A DNA stretch of 45,980 nucleotides from Fortiea sp. LEGE XX443 (GTDB taxonomy: Bacteria > Cyanobacteriota > Cyanobacteriia > Cyanobacteriales > Nostocaceae), in assembly GCF_015206815.1 (NCBI RefSeq), contig NZ_JADEXZ010000050.1, forward strand, positions 1 through 45,980. The letters run 5' to 3'. The first letter of the stretch is position 1. Every line of letters starts with the position of its first letter. This document shows positions 25,402 through 35,060 of this stretch, in pieces. The notes beneath the pieces were generated by a model. The model was given only the letters and a program-made list of their open reading frames with translations, was not told where the DNA came from and did not search any database. The position numbers and the translations under genes are program-made.

Positions 25402-25682
25402 AGTATTTTCTCATTCATGCTCGTGAAATCCCAGCTACTTCTAAAAGGAGTGGCTTACTTCCTACGCTAATTATCAAATTCTTTGTTGGACACTTTCTTA
25501 GGTGGTAAAGTGTTTGTCCAAAAGTCGTAGTTTTAGATTAATAAAAGTTAAAATATCGCGTTTGTGGGCGAGTTATTTCTTTTTTACGAACCGCTAAGTG
25601 CGCTAAGAAAGAAAAGAGAGTTTCAATCTGCGTCCGTCAGCGGTTAATTATTTATTATTAATGGTTAGCAACATTGCCAATA
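25402..25682. other. Intergenic region, no recognised feature
   Basis: 280 AT-rich bases between two minus-strand genes. It presumably holds the promoter of the 1054-aa protein gene; I see no clear -35/-10 pair, hairpin or small gene. Confidence 0.4.
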
Positions 25683-27233
25683 TTAAATAACAAATGGTTC
25701 CAATTGAGGATGATGCCACTGCCTTTGATACCATTCTGCAACTAAAGGACGGACAATAAATTTAGGATGTTGATCGCCTGTCACGTCAACACGCAGACAT
25801 GAGTAAGGTCGGCGTTTTTGCGAACCGTGACCGTTGCGACCAACAAATAGATGCGATCGCGCAATTAATTGATCTTCTTCTACTAAATCTACACCTTCTG
25901 TTCGCTGTCGCCGCAAACTAAACCCACTACCGCCACAAACAATCCAGTTGATAAAAGAATCAGAGTGTCCGGTGTCATAGGTTTGCAGATATTCTAGGCA
26001 GTGAGCATGACCATTCAACACCAAATCCACTATGGGATGACCTTGAGTTACATCACCCACTGTTGCTGCTACTGCGTCTAATACTTCACGCAAGCGGTTC
26101 CGAATTGCTAGGGTTTGTGCTTGTTGCCATTTTGTCGCCTCAGTCACGTATGGCGGATGATGAAAATAAACCACCCGTCCGCGAATTTCTGAGTTATGCC
26201 AAGATGCAATTAATCGCTGTTTCAGCCATTCTAATTGTTCTATATCTGTGTACGTTGTTTGTTGAGGTGCTAATTGTTTGTCAATATCAACAACAAGTTC
26301 CTCAATTTGTGAGAGTTTGGCGTGTAAGTCGTCTAAAGATTCGGCTTCGCTGGGATCATCAGGATTTAGCTTGGCTGAAGTTTCCAAGATTTGCTGCTTT
26401 TCTTGCTCAAATTCTTGACGGCGTTGTTCTAAAATTCTCCGTTTTGCGTCGCCTTCTTCAGTTTCAGGTAGTGGTGGCGGATCGTTGAATGTATTGGAAT
26501 CTAGTGCAAAGAAGTCAATCCCACGATAACAGAAAGTGTAATAACGATTAGGCAGACGGGTAAAGTGTCCTGGTTGGTAAGACAAACAACGACCTGTGTC
26601 TGTTTTGGCTGTATAGTATGTGTCTAAATGCCGGTCTAAATCTCCAGGAAATTTGAATGCGTTGAGATAATCGAGAAATGCCTTGGCATAAGCATCACCT
26701 GTACTTGAACCATGTAAACCAACATCTAAATCTAAGCGCGATCGCAACAGACGACGAATCGGTAATGTTGTGATCGATAATAAGTTCAAGACAATGGGTA
26801 AATCGTAGTAATCGTGATTTCCAGGTACTGGGAGAATCGGCAAACGAAATGTCATCTTGTCGTAGGTAATCTTTTTCGGATGCTCACCACCAACAAGATA
26901 TTCTTTGTAAGGGCGGATAAAGTTCTGCTGATAATACTCACTCGACCCGACTAAATAGATGACATCGCCTGTATGCAGCATAAAACGGCAGTCATTGAGA
27001 TGGGGTAAGGTTAGTTCCGCTACCCGTCGTTGGGGATTTTGTCCGCCATGTCTACCTGAACCACTATCCCCCACCACCAAAAATGAAAATTCAGGATCAT
27101 CAGCTTGACTATCCTCCAGCACCAACTGAGTTTGATCAATACCACGCTGTTTGATTAACGGATCTTGCCAACGCACCCGTTGGTTCATCTTCTGAATTTT
27201 TTTAGCGATCGCCGGATCAGAAACAAGTTTCAA
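25683..27233 (-). CDS. Calcineurin-like metallophosphoesterase
   Basis: A 516-residue enzyme with all the metallophosphoesterase motifs in order: VVGDSGSGRHGG, HTGDVIYLVG, VPGNHDYYD, YFHHPPY and NGHAHCLEYL. These bind a dinuclear metal centre and hydrolyse phosphoesters. Between the third and fourth motifs sits a charged insert of about 55 residues (RRILEQRRQEFEQEKQQIL and on) predicted to form a coiled coil, which makes the protein longer than a minimal family member. There is no signal peptide. It starts 6 bases after the end of the YegS-like kinase gene, so the two are almost certainly co-transcribed. Confidence 0.9.
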   Translation of the reverse strand: MKLVSDPAIAKKIQKMNQRVRWQDPLIKQRGIDQTQLVLEDSQADDPEFSFLVVGDSGSGRHGGQNPQRRVAELTLPHLNDCRFMLHTGDVIYLVGSSEYYQQNFIRPYKEYLVGGEHPKKITYDKMTFRLPILPVPGNHDYYDLPIVLNLLSITTLPIRRLLRSRLDLDVGLHGSSTGDAYAKAFLDYLNAFKFPGDLDRHLDTYYTAKTDTGRCLSYQPGHFTRLPNRYYTFCYRGIDFFALDSNTFNDPPPLPETEEGDAKRRILEQRRQEFEQEKQQILETSAKLNPDDPSEAESLDDLHAKLSQIEELVVDIDKQLAPQQTTYTDIEQLEWLKQRLIASWHNSEIRGRVVYFHHPPYVTEATKWQQAQTLAIRNRLREVLDAVAATVGDVTQGHPIVDLVLNGHAHCLEYLQTYDTGHSDSFINWIVCGGSGFSLRRQRTEGVDLVEEDQLIARSHLFVGRNGHGSQKRRPYSCLRVDVTGDQHPKFIVRPLVAEWYQRQWHHPQLEPFVI

Positions 27234-27239
27234 AACAAC

Positions 27240-28238
27240 TTACTCCTCTGACTCTCCTGTGTCCTCTCCACCCCCTGGAGGATTTTTCAACTCAATCACT
27301 AAATTCGGCAGTCCCTCCAGTTTTTCCGATAGTTCAACTTCTTCTATTGTTGGTACAAAAACCCGTAAACCCTCTGGTACACATTTAACTTCTATTGGTG
27401 TTGTCCCCACTAGTTCACCATCTAGGACAACCTTTTGTGGTGGCTCACTGGTAATTTTAAATTGTTTGGCTCGCAAGTAGCCAATATCGTCCCGTTCCGC
27501 CGCATTACCAGCAGAAGCGCTTTGAAATAGATGATATGTAGCAGCGATCGCACCAGCTTTGCTGATGGGAGCTACAATCGTTAAATCCAATAATCCATCA
27601 TTATAAATAATGCCGCCTGGCCCTTGAGCCAAAACCGAAGTCGGCGGTGCTGCATTTGCTACTGTGACGGCTGCGGCAGTGGTTTTAATGATTTTTTCGT
27701 CGGTTTCAATCTCGACATCAAAACTCTGTAAGTCTCTTAACTGCTGAATTCCTGCAAGGATATAAGCTATAATACCAAATCTATTTTTAGCTTCTCGGTT
27801 GGCTTTTTCTACCGTTTCTGCCTCAAAGCCCACACCTGCTAATAATATCATTGGGCGATCGTTGCAATAAGCTACATCTATATTGCGAGTTGCTCCTTGT
27901 AAAATTGTTTGACAAGCTGCATCAATTGTGTCGGGAATTCCCAATGCTGTAGCGAAAGCATTAGCTGTTCCCCGCGAAATAATGCCGAAGGGAATATCAG
28001 TATTGATAACAGCCGCTGCTGCTGCGGAGAGAGTACCATCTCCCCCAGAAGCGATAATCTCATTAACTCCTCGCTGAACTGCGGTACAGGCAAGTTCATC
28101 AGCACCAACTTCTTCGGTGGTAAAATATATATCCAGGTCAATTGTTGGTTCTAATATGGCTCGAATTTCCATCAGTTCTTCTTCTGGGTTGCCTTGACCC
28201 GCAACTGGATTAAAGATGAGGCAGGCGGAACGATTCAT
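27240..28238 (-). CDS. Diacylglycerol/sphingosine kinase-family lipid kinase (YegS-like)
   Basis: A 332-residue protein with the DAGK catalytic pattern: LIFNPVAGQGNPEEEL at the N-terminus, the nucleotide-binding IIASGGDGTLSAAAAAV, and GIISRGTANAFATALGIP. The C-terminal domain shows the two-lobe continuation GVGFEAETVEKANREAKNR and VVLDGELVGTTPIEV. The family phosphorylates lipid substrates such as diacylglycerol or phosphatidylglycerol. It is followed after 6 bases by the metallophosphoesterase, a kinase/phosphatase pairing that may act on the same class of lipid; that link is inference. Confidence 0.92.
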   Translation of the reverse strand: MNRSACLIFNPVAGQGNPEEELMEIRAILEPTIDLDIYFTTEEVGADELACTAVQRGVNEIIASGGDGTLSAAAAAVINTDIPFGIISRGTANAFATALGIPDTIDAACQTILQGATRNIDVAYCNDRPMILLAGVGFEAETVEKANREAKNRFGIIAYILAGIQQLRDLQSFDVEIETDEKIIKTTAAAVTVANAAPPTSVLAQGPGGIIYNDGLLDLTIVAPISKAGAIAATYHLFQSASAGNAAERDDIGYLRAKQFKITSEPPQKVVLDGELVGTTPIEVKCVPEGLRVFVPTIEEVELSEKLEGLPNLVIELKNPPGGGEDTGESEE

Positions 28239-28536
28239 AAAGGTAAAATATTAAGCTGCGATCGCTAACATATCAAACTATTGGTATCATTTCTAGAAAA
28301 GGCTCACTTCCCTCTGACGACAGGTTTGTCAATATGTAGACTGCTCGATTGATTAGATGTCTAGTACCGTCGTGAAGTCAAAAGTCATACTTCAACCATA
28401 TCAGTAGCAGTTAATGATTCCAAAATTGTTTTGCAATTCAGCTATCTAATTAATATTTTTAATCCGACAGAAATGTCATTTACCCTTGGGCAAATATTTC
28501 ATAAACAATAGTATTTTAAAATAAAAAATCAATAGC
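28239..28536. other. Divergent intergenic region, kinase and SNF2 genes
   Basis: Nearly 300 bases between a minus-strand and a plus-strand gene, AT-rich near the SNF2 start. It must contain two divergent promoters, but I see no convincing hexamer pair or dyad. A HIP1 octamer lies at about 28259. Confidence 0.4.
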
Positions 28537-31500
28537 ATGACGCATTTTGCACTTAATCTCACAAAACTACAAACACAACTCGCCCAGAAATACTTCGAGT
28601 TACATTCTTCTGACCAAAAAATCATTCAGTTATTCTCGGTAATTTATGCACCGATAGACAAAAATTCATTCCTAAGTTGTCTTAGTCCAACTGGCGCTTT
28701 AGATGAGAATAATAAACCTTTTGTTACTAAAACCATTAGCCTCAAAATTGATAAATTATTAGCAGCAGGTTTGCTAGTTAAAGAAAGTAGGTATGGTTTT
28801 GAATGTCATCCGCTACTCACAGAAATTGCTACTCGTCATGCTGTACAAACCGGACAATTCGAGGTACTAGTCACCACAGTAGAAGAAAAGCTACCTGTAC
28901 ATAATCATTGGCAAAACGGCTGTCGGATGTTCCAAAATCTACGCCAGTGTATCAGGGAAATCCGCATTGGTATTTATCGTCAAGACCCTAGTTTTATTAA
29001 TAAACAAATTGAAGATTACCAGAAATACAGTTATAGCGAAGAAAAAATATCAATAAAAAATATTGCCGAGCAGATATGCAATAACCCATTCGATGCAGAT
29101 TGGTTTAACACCTTACCACAAGAATTATATCAAAGCTGTATATCGAGTATTCTTCTAAATTCAGCATTAAAACTGTCTGCTGCTGAAGATGCGTTTACAC
29201 TCTTGGAAGAAGAATGCTTGACAGATGGAAAACATTGCTCAGATTATCTGCACCTAATTTTCACGGAACAATTACTATTACGCGGTTGTACCGAAGAAGC
29301 ACAACAGAGTTTGGAGCGTATATCTGATGAATATCAAAATAATGCCGCCGTCTTTTGGGGCTGGTTGAGTTTTTTGCGAGGTGAGAACAACCAAGCTATT
29401 AAATATTATACAGATGCCCTCAAAGCCCTAAAAAAAGCGACAGGGAAACGCCAAATATATTTCAATACAATGGGCGGATTATTTTTTATCCTCGCCCTGT
29501 TAAAAGATGGTTCAGTGCAACGCCTCCAAGAAGCAGAAGATTACGCCAGTTTGATGTCTCGTCAATCAGATCATTGGCTTAGGTTTATTTATGAAAGATT
29601 GAAAATGGTATTGCAAGTCCAGCAAGGTGATATTACCCAAAAAGAACTTGTAGTTAACGCGCACATTTCTTCTGTGGAAGAAGAAAATAGCTTACAAACA
29701 CTGTTTTGTTCTTTGTGTCTTTATTGGATGGACGCTGACAATGCCAAAAGACGCTTACCTAATTTATTAGAACCATTGTATCGGAGAGCGATCGCATCCG
29801 GTCATCACTGGCTGGCAATGGAAACCGCAGAACTTCTATCCAGACTCAAACCCAGTAGTAACTATAAAAAACAAGCCGAGGCACTACGAGAAGATAGCAA
29901 TATTCAAACCATCATAGACCTCATGCAACCCCAAGAAGCTTGGGAAATGTGCCTCAATGCCCTAGCAAATCTCCAAAAACAACCACAAACCACGGTCAAA
30001 CCAGAATCAGAACTGCGTTTAGCATGGTTCATTACCTTTTATCCCAGCAGATGTGTCTTGCAACCAAAAGAACAAAAAGTGAATGCCAAAGGAGAATGGA
30101 GTAAAGGTCGCCCCATCGCCCTCAAGCGTCTCAGCAATGGATTATCTGAGTTTGATTACATTACACCCCAAGATATGCGGGTATGTAGTTGTATTGAGAC
30201 ATATAGCGAGGGCTATTATGGCAAAGTTGATTATACCTTCGGTGAAAAAGCCATCTCTGCCTTAATTGGACACCCGTTGGTTTTTTGGGAAGACACACCC
30301 AATATCCGTGTAGAAATTGTCAAAGGAGAACCAGAATTACTAGTTAGAAAAGAAAAACAAGGTCGGCTCACCTTGGAATTTTCTTCCAAAATCACCGAAT
30401 CACAGAATATTCTGCATATCAAAGAAACCCCAACCCGCATCAAAGTTATTGAAATTACTGCCGAACACCGACGCATTGCGGAGATTATCGGTAAAGATAA
30501 TAAGTTAAACGTACCAGCCGTTGCCGAAAAGCAAGTTTTAGCAGCCATCAATGCCGTCTCTGGCATCGTCACCGTACATTCTGACATTGGTGGTGGAATG
30601 GAAGGCGCAGAAGAAGTCCCCGCCCAAACTCTACCCCATATTCACCTCTTACCTGCCAATACCGGATTGAAAGTTACCCTGTTGTCACGTCCCTTTGCCC
30701 AAGGTGGCCCCTACTTCCGTCCGGGTACAGGTGGTGAAACAGTCATTGCCGAAATTGACGGTAAACGTCTCCAAACCAGACGAAATCTACCTGAAGAAAA
30801 ACAACTTGCCAAAGCCGCTGTAGCCGCCTGTCCTACCTTGAATCGAACTGAAGAACAAGATGGTGAATGGGTAATAGAAGACCCAGAAGACTGTTTAGAA
30901 CTGCTGCTAGAACTGCAAGCACTAGGAAACAGCGTCGTCATAGAATGGCCAGAAGGTGAAAAACTGCGTGTTAGCCACAATGCCGACCTGAAAGACTTTA
31001 ATTTATCAATTCAACGTCAACAAGACTGGTTTGCAGCCACTGGTGAATTGAAATTGAATAACGATTTAGTGCTGGATATGCAGCAGCTACTACAACTATT
31101 AGAGAAAACCCCCAGCCGTTTTATCCCCCTTGGTGATGGTCAATTTCTGGCTTTAACCCAAGCTTTTCGCAAACGCCTAGACGAATTGCGGCTGTTTTCG
31201 GAAAAACATAGTAAAGGTATTCGTTTTCACCCCTTGGCAACATTGGGGTTAGAGGATTTTGTAGACGAAGTAGGTAAGGTAAAAGCAGATAAACACTGGA
31301 AGGCACATATTCAGCGTCTTAAGGAGGTGCAGAACCTTCAACCGGAACTCCCGTCTACGTTTCAAGCAGAACTACGTGATTACCAGATGGATGGCTTCTG
31401 TTGGCTGGCGCGTTTGGCACATTGGGGTGTGGGCGCTTGTTTGGCAGACCAAATGGGACTGGGTAAGACCGTGCAAGCATTGGCGGTCATTCTCAGAAAC

Positions 31501-32745
31501 GCCCATGAAGGGCCAACCCTAATTATTGCCCCAACTTCCGTGTGCATGAATTGGGTGAGTGAAGCGCAGAAATTCGCCCCTACTCTCAATATCATTCAAT
31601 TTACTGGTGCTAACCGCCAAAAATTACTGGATGGTTTACAACCTTTGGATATGTTGGTATGCAGTTATGGTTTATTGCAACAGGAAGAAGTAGCTCAAAT
31701 GCTCTCTCAGGTGCAGTGGCAAACTATTGTCCTGGATGAAGCTCAAGCTATTAAAAATATGACCACTAAACGTTCCCAGGCGGCTATGAACCTGAAAGCT
31801 GGTTTTAAGCTAATTACCACTGGGACTCCCATTGAGAACCATCTGGGCGAATTGTGGAATTTGTTCCGTTTTATTAATCCTGGGTTATTGGGTTCTTTTG
31901 AAAGCTTCAATCAACGCTTTGCTACCCCCATTGAAAAATATCAGGATAAACTTGCACGCAACAAACTCAAAAAACTGATTCAACCGTTTCTGTTGCGGCG
32001 CACGAAAAATCAGGTGCTAGAAGAGTTGCCTTCTCGTACTGAAATACTGCTTCATGTCGAGTTGAGTCAAGAGGAAAAGGCATTTTATGAAGCATTGCGC
32101 CGTCAAGCCATATCTAAACTCAGCGAAAGTGATGCCGAAGCAGGAAAGAAACATTTGCAAGTTTTAGCAGAGATTATGAAGCTGCGTCGCGCTTGTTGTA
32201 ATCCTAGTTTGGTGATGCCTGACACTGAATTATCCAGTTCTAAATTGCAACTTTTTGGTGAGGTGCTGAGTGAACTACTGGAAAATCGCCATAAGGCTTT
32301 AGTGTTTAGTCAGTTTGTTGACCATTTGCACATTATCCGCAATTATCTAGAGCAGCAAGGTATTAAATATCAATATCTAGATGGCAGTACCCCAATGGCA
32401 GAGCGTAAAAAAAGCGTGGATGCGTTTCAAGCTGGGGATGGGGATGTCTTTCTCATTAGTCTCAAGGCGGGGGGTACGGGACTCAACCTAACAGCGGCTG
32501 ATTACGTGATTCACATGGATCCTTGGTGGAATCCAGCGGTGGAAGACCAAGCCTCAGACCGCGCTCACCGGATTGGACAACAACGCCCAGTCACTATCTA
32601 TCGTCTAGTAGCAAAGGATACTATTGAAGACAAGATTGTGGAGTTACATCACCACAAGCGAGATTTGGCAGATAGTCTGCTGGAGGGTGCGGATATGAGT
32701 GGCAAGATATCAACAGAAGCCTTGTTACAGTTAATTCATGGTTAG
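28537..32745 (+). CDS. Large SNF2-family ATPase/helicase, 1402 aa
   Basis: The ATPase core occupies about residues 940-1390: Walker A DQMGLGKTVQAL near 970, TLIIAPTSVCMNW, the DEAQ box (VLDEAQAIKN) near 1065, TGTPIENHLGELW, and the C-terminal lobe with LKAGGTGLNL and DRAHRIGQ near 1340. SNF2 proteins translocate on double-stranded DNA and displace proteins. The first ~450 residues look like helical TPR-like repeats (HLIFTEQLLLRGCTEEAQQS, WLSFLRGENNQAIKYYTDAL) and the next ~400 form a bacterial SNF2-associated region. No SWIM zinc finger (CxC...CxH) is seen. No restriction or toxin partner sits next to it, so DNA repair or transcription roles are as likely as defence. Confidence 0.9.
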   Translation: MTHFALNLTKLQTQLAQKYFELHSSDQKIIQLFSVIYAPIDKNSFLSCLSPTGALDENNKPFVTKTISLKIDKLLAAGLLVKESRYGFECHPLLTEIATRHAVQTGQFEVLVTTVEEKLPVHNHWQNGCRMFQNLRQCIREIRIGIYRQDPSFINKQIEDYQKYSYSEEKISIKNIAEQICNNPFDADWFNTLPQELYQSCISSILLNSALKLSAAEDAFTLLEEECLTDGKHCSDYLHLIFTEQLLLRGCTEEAQQSLERISDEYQNNAAVFWGWLSFLRGENNQAIKYYTDALKALKKATGKRQIYFNTMGGLFFILALLKDGSVQRLQEAEDYASLMSRQSDHWLRFIYERLKMVLQVQQGDITQKELVVNAHISSVEEENSLQTLFCSLCLYWMDADNAKRRLPNLLEPLYRRAIASGHHWLAMETAELLSRLKPSSNYKKQAEALREDSNIQTIIDLMQPQEAWEMCLNALANLQKQPQTTVKPESELRLAWFITFYPSRCVLQPKEQKVNAKGEWSKGRPIALKRLSNGLSEFDYITPQDMRVCSCIETYSEGYYGKVDYTFGEKAISALIGHPLVFWEDTPNIRVEIVKGEPELLVRKEKQGRLTLEFSSKITESQNILHIKETPTRIKVIEITAEHRRIAEIIGKDNKLNVPAVAEKQVLAAINAVSGIVTVHSDIGGGMEGAEEVPAQTLPHIHLLPANTGLKVTLLSRPFAQGGPYFRPGTGGETVIAEIDGKRLQTRRNLPEEKQLAKAAVAACPTLNRTEEQDGEWVIEDPEDCLELLLELQALGNSVVIEWPEGEKLRVSHNADLKDFNLSIQRQQDWFAATGELKLNNDLVLDMQQLLQLLEKTPSRFIPLGDGQFLALTQAFRKRLDELRLFSEKHSKGIRFHPLATLGLEDFVDEVGKVKADKHWKAHIQRLKEVQNLQPELPSTFQAELRDYQMDGFCWLARLAHWGVGACLADQMGLGKTVQALAVILRNAHEGPTLIIAPTSVCMNWVSEAQKFAPTLNIIQFTGANRQKLLDGLQPLDMLVCSYGLLQQEEVAQMLSQVQWQTIVLDEAQAIKNMTTKRSQAAMNLKAGFKLITTGTPIENHLGELWNLFRFINPGLLGSFESFNQRFATPIEKYQDKLARNKLKKLIQPFLLRRTKNQVLEELPSRTEILLHVELSQEEKAFYEALRRQAISKLSESDAEAGKKHLQVLAEIMKLRRACCNPSLVMPDTELSSSKLQLFGEVLSELLENRHKALVFSQFVDHLHIIRNYLEQQGIKYQYLDGSTPMAERKKSVDAFQAGDGDVFLISLKAGGTGLNLTAADYVIHMDPWWNPAVEDQASDRAHRIGQQRPVTIYRLVAKDTIEDKIVELHHHKRDLADSLLEGADMSGKISTEALLQLIHG

Positions 32746-32943
32746 TTTCAGATATTGCACCTGGAAAATATAAATGTAGTAAAAACTACATTGTAGTCTT
32801 GAGTAAAGATAAAGTTTTGCAACCATGATATGGGTAATGCTGAGGCGGTTGGCATAAAAATTGACTGCCATAATTTTTCAAGTGTCCTCTAAGATGAGAT
32901 GGGGCAGATCAAAATTGGTTGAACTTTTTCTGGAGAAATATCA

Positions 32944-33450
32944 ATGACTATTTCCATGTACAAAGCTTCCATACCCGTGTCTATTCACGCACTGAATAAC
33001 CTTGTAGGTATTCTTGAAAAAGGTGCTATGTATGCAGAAACCAAAAAAATAGATCCTTCTGTGTTAATCAACAGTCGTCTATCGCCAGATATGTTTCCAT
33101 TATCTAAACAAGTACAAATTGCCTCTGACATAACAAATAGAGGTACTGCACGACTAGCAGGGATAGAAGCACCCAAATTTGAGGATAATGAAACTACGTT
33201 TCCTCAACTTATCGAGCGCATTCACAAAACTATTTCTCATTTAAAGACATTAAAACCTGAACAAATTGATGGTTCCGAGGAAAGAACCATTACTTTACAA
33301 ATACGTGACAATACTCTAACTTTCCAAGGGATGCCATTTCTCTTGTATTTTGTTTTGCCAAACCTTTATTTCCATGTCACAACCGCATATGACATTCTCA
33401 GACATTGCGGTGTAGAACTTGGTAAACAAGACTTCCTTGGTCAACCTTAA
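32944..33450 (+). CDS. DUF1993 family protein
   Basis: A 168-residue soluble protein with the DUF1993 signature: MYKASIPVSIHALNNLVGIL at the N-terminus, DMFPLSKQVQIASD and the C-terminal LPNLYFHVTTAYDILRHCGV. The fold is a DinB-like four-helix bundle; the function is not known. AGAAATATCA precedes the ATG. It stands alone after the SNF2 gene (198-base gap). Confidence 0.88.
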   Translation: MTISMYKASIPVSIHALNNLVGILEKGAMYAETKKIDPSVLINSRLSPDMFPLSKQVQIASDITNRGTARLAGIEAPKFEDNETTFPQLIERIHKTISHLKTLKPEQIDGSEERTITLQIRDNTLTFQGMPFLLYFVLPNLYFHVTTAYDILRHCGVELGKQDFLGQP

Positions 33451-33833
33451 CGAGACTAAAGCACTCTCCTTTTTGTCATAATTGGCTATAGGGTACATAC
33501 AAGTTATAAAAACCTTGCCTGTGAAGATACAAGCTTTATTAGGCAAGGTTTTGGATTTATCAAGCTCATTATTCATACTGTCAGTTTATTGATATTTTTC
33601 TAATGGAAACTCAAGAATCTGAAAAAATTATTTTCCGTTATTTTCCCTCCATTTGATTTCCAAATGGACTGGTGTATAAACTGTACTCGGATTTCTCAAA
33701 GTGATTTTTTCTCACTTGGATGAGCAAAATTTGGGATAATTTAGATGATACATAAGCGAGCAAAATAAACCAAATTAAAAACAAATGGCTTAAAGCTCAT
33801 AGATTAAAAGACAAAATATAGTATAGGGCAACA
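33451..33833. other. Intergenic region
   Basis: Apart from the hairpin at 33509-33552, no coding or regulatory element is identified. AT-rich sequence precedes the RMD1-family gene. Confidence 0.4.
33509..33552. terminator. Hairpin downstream of the DUF1993 gene
   Basis: Perfect 12-base arms AAAACCTTGCCT and AGGCAAGGTTTT around a 20-base loop, 59 bases after the stop codon; the right arm ends in a short T-run. Likely transcription end for the DUF1993 gene. Confidence 0.55.
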
Positions 33834-34634
33834 ATGCAAAAACTCCTTTTTCATGGCAGAGATAGCTTTAGAGCGCAGGCCCTATTTCTTGGTAAAAAGA
33901 TTAACCTACAAAGATTGGAGGATTACGTTTACTTGGCGACTATGCCAGTAATGATTACAGTAGGTGAACACGGTTGTGCGGTGCTGCTGGGCTATGGTGC
34001 AGTTGTGCTATTTAACCTTGAGCCTGTAGAAAAAGTAGCCTTTTTGACTAAACTATCCCCTCAAGTTAGTGATTCTTTTACTAAGCCGGAAACGGAAGAA
34101 GTGGAAGTACATCTCAATATTGCAGAAAGTGAGCGAGTCAAGGAAGGAAAGATTTTCCTGCATGAATTCAGTGTAGAACGTTTACAGATAGTGGCTGATA
34201 TTCTTGCTAAGAGTGTTGTTCTATCTCATTATGAAACGAGCCTAGCAACTGTATTTGATCAAATTGAACCGTTTGCAGCTAGTCTTCAGAGTGAAAACCG
34301 CAGTAAACGCAAGAGTCGGGAATTATTACGTCAACTTGGGACTACCCTGTTAGTTCAACATAAAATTGTGGGTCGAGTTGAGATTATCGATAAGCCGGAG
34401 TTGCTGTGGGAGTCGCCACAGTTAGAAAACTTATATCTGCGTTTGGAGGATGAATACGAAATCCGTGAACGTCACAATGCTTTGGAGCGAAAACTAGAAC
34501 TAATTTCCCAAACCGCACAAATCGTGCTGGAGTTCATGCAGCATAGCAGTAGCCAGCGAGTAGAGTGGTATGTGGTGATTTTAATTGTGGTGGAGATTTT
34601 GCTGTCACTGTACGACATCATTTTCAAAGGCTAA
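33834..34634 (+). CDS. RMD1/DUF155 family protein with C-terminal membrane anchor
   Basis: A 266-residue protein: an alpha-beta N-terminal part with VGEHGCAVLLGYGAVVLFNL, a helical region (YEIRERHNALERKLELISQT), and a hydrophobic C-terminal tail WYVVILIVVEILLSLYDII that should anchor it in a membrane. This is the RMD1 (sporulation in yeast)/DUF155 pattern, shared by bacteria and mitochondria; in eukaryotes family members act in mitochondrial translation or organelle organisation. The bacterial role is not defined. It stands alone. Confidence 0.82.
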   Translation: MQKLLFHGRDSFRAQALFLGKKINLQRLEDYVYLATMPVMITVGEHGCAVLLGYGAVVLFNLEPVEKVAFLTKLSPQVSDSFTKPETEEVEVHLNIAESERVKEGKIFLHEFSVERLQIVADILAKSVVLSHYETSLATVFDQIEPFAASLQSENRSKRKSRELLRQLGTTLLVQHKIVGRVEIIDKPELLWESPQLENLYLRLEDEYEIRERHNALERKLELISQTAQIVLEFMQHSSSQRVEWYVVILIVVEILLSLYDIIFKG

Positions 34635-35060
34635 CGCTAAATGTGACGCTCTTTCCCGTTAAGTTCTCCCACTCTGACACAAGAAAGATAACTTATAGCA
34701 GGAGATAGGTGACAGAGTTAAATGTTTAACTGCTTAACTACCTTGGCTATTGCTATAAATTCGTTGTAGCTGGAATAGACACAGGTAAATATCAACAAAC
34801 TATCATTATTTATCTGTGTCTTTGAAAAAATCGAATTTTGCTGAATCCTTTTTAAACCTTACCTAAGGCTATTTTGGGTTGTGAATCCTTAAATCATGAT
34901 TAATATTTTTTTGTAAAAAAAATAGCATTTTGCTATTTAATTTCATAGTAATTATTGGCAAAGAAGGCAAATTTACTTCTTAAAACCTCCAAATAAAGGT
35001 TTTAACAGTTTATGCTGCCAAAAATATGAACTTTTAACTTTATTTGAGGAGAAAATACTT
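34635..35060. other. Intergenic region with MITE remnant and hairpin
   Basis: It contains the 60-bp family-2 MITE (34696-34755) and an inverted repeat at 34777-34821 (arms AGACACAGGTAAAT and ATTTATCTGTGTCT, 13 of 14 matching). The remaining ~240 bases are AT-rich leader of the subtilase gene, without recognised elements. Confidence 0.6.
34696..34755. mobile_element. Short family-2 MITE, 60 bp
   Basis: Ends TAGCAG and TTGCTA, flanked by TA on both sides (34694-34695 and 34756-34757). It contains only two heptads (GGAGATA, GGTGACA) and lacks most of the conserved core found at 22006-22106 and 41772-41879, so it looks like an internal-deletion derivative. Confidence 0.7.

Noticed and set aside
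33485-33511. Remnant of the TACGGTGTACACACAA MITE
   Set aside because: Only one end resembles it (TAGGGTACATACAAGTT) with several mismatches, and no second end is found.
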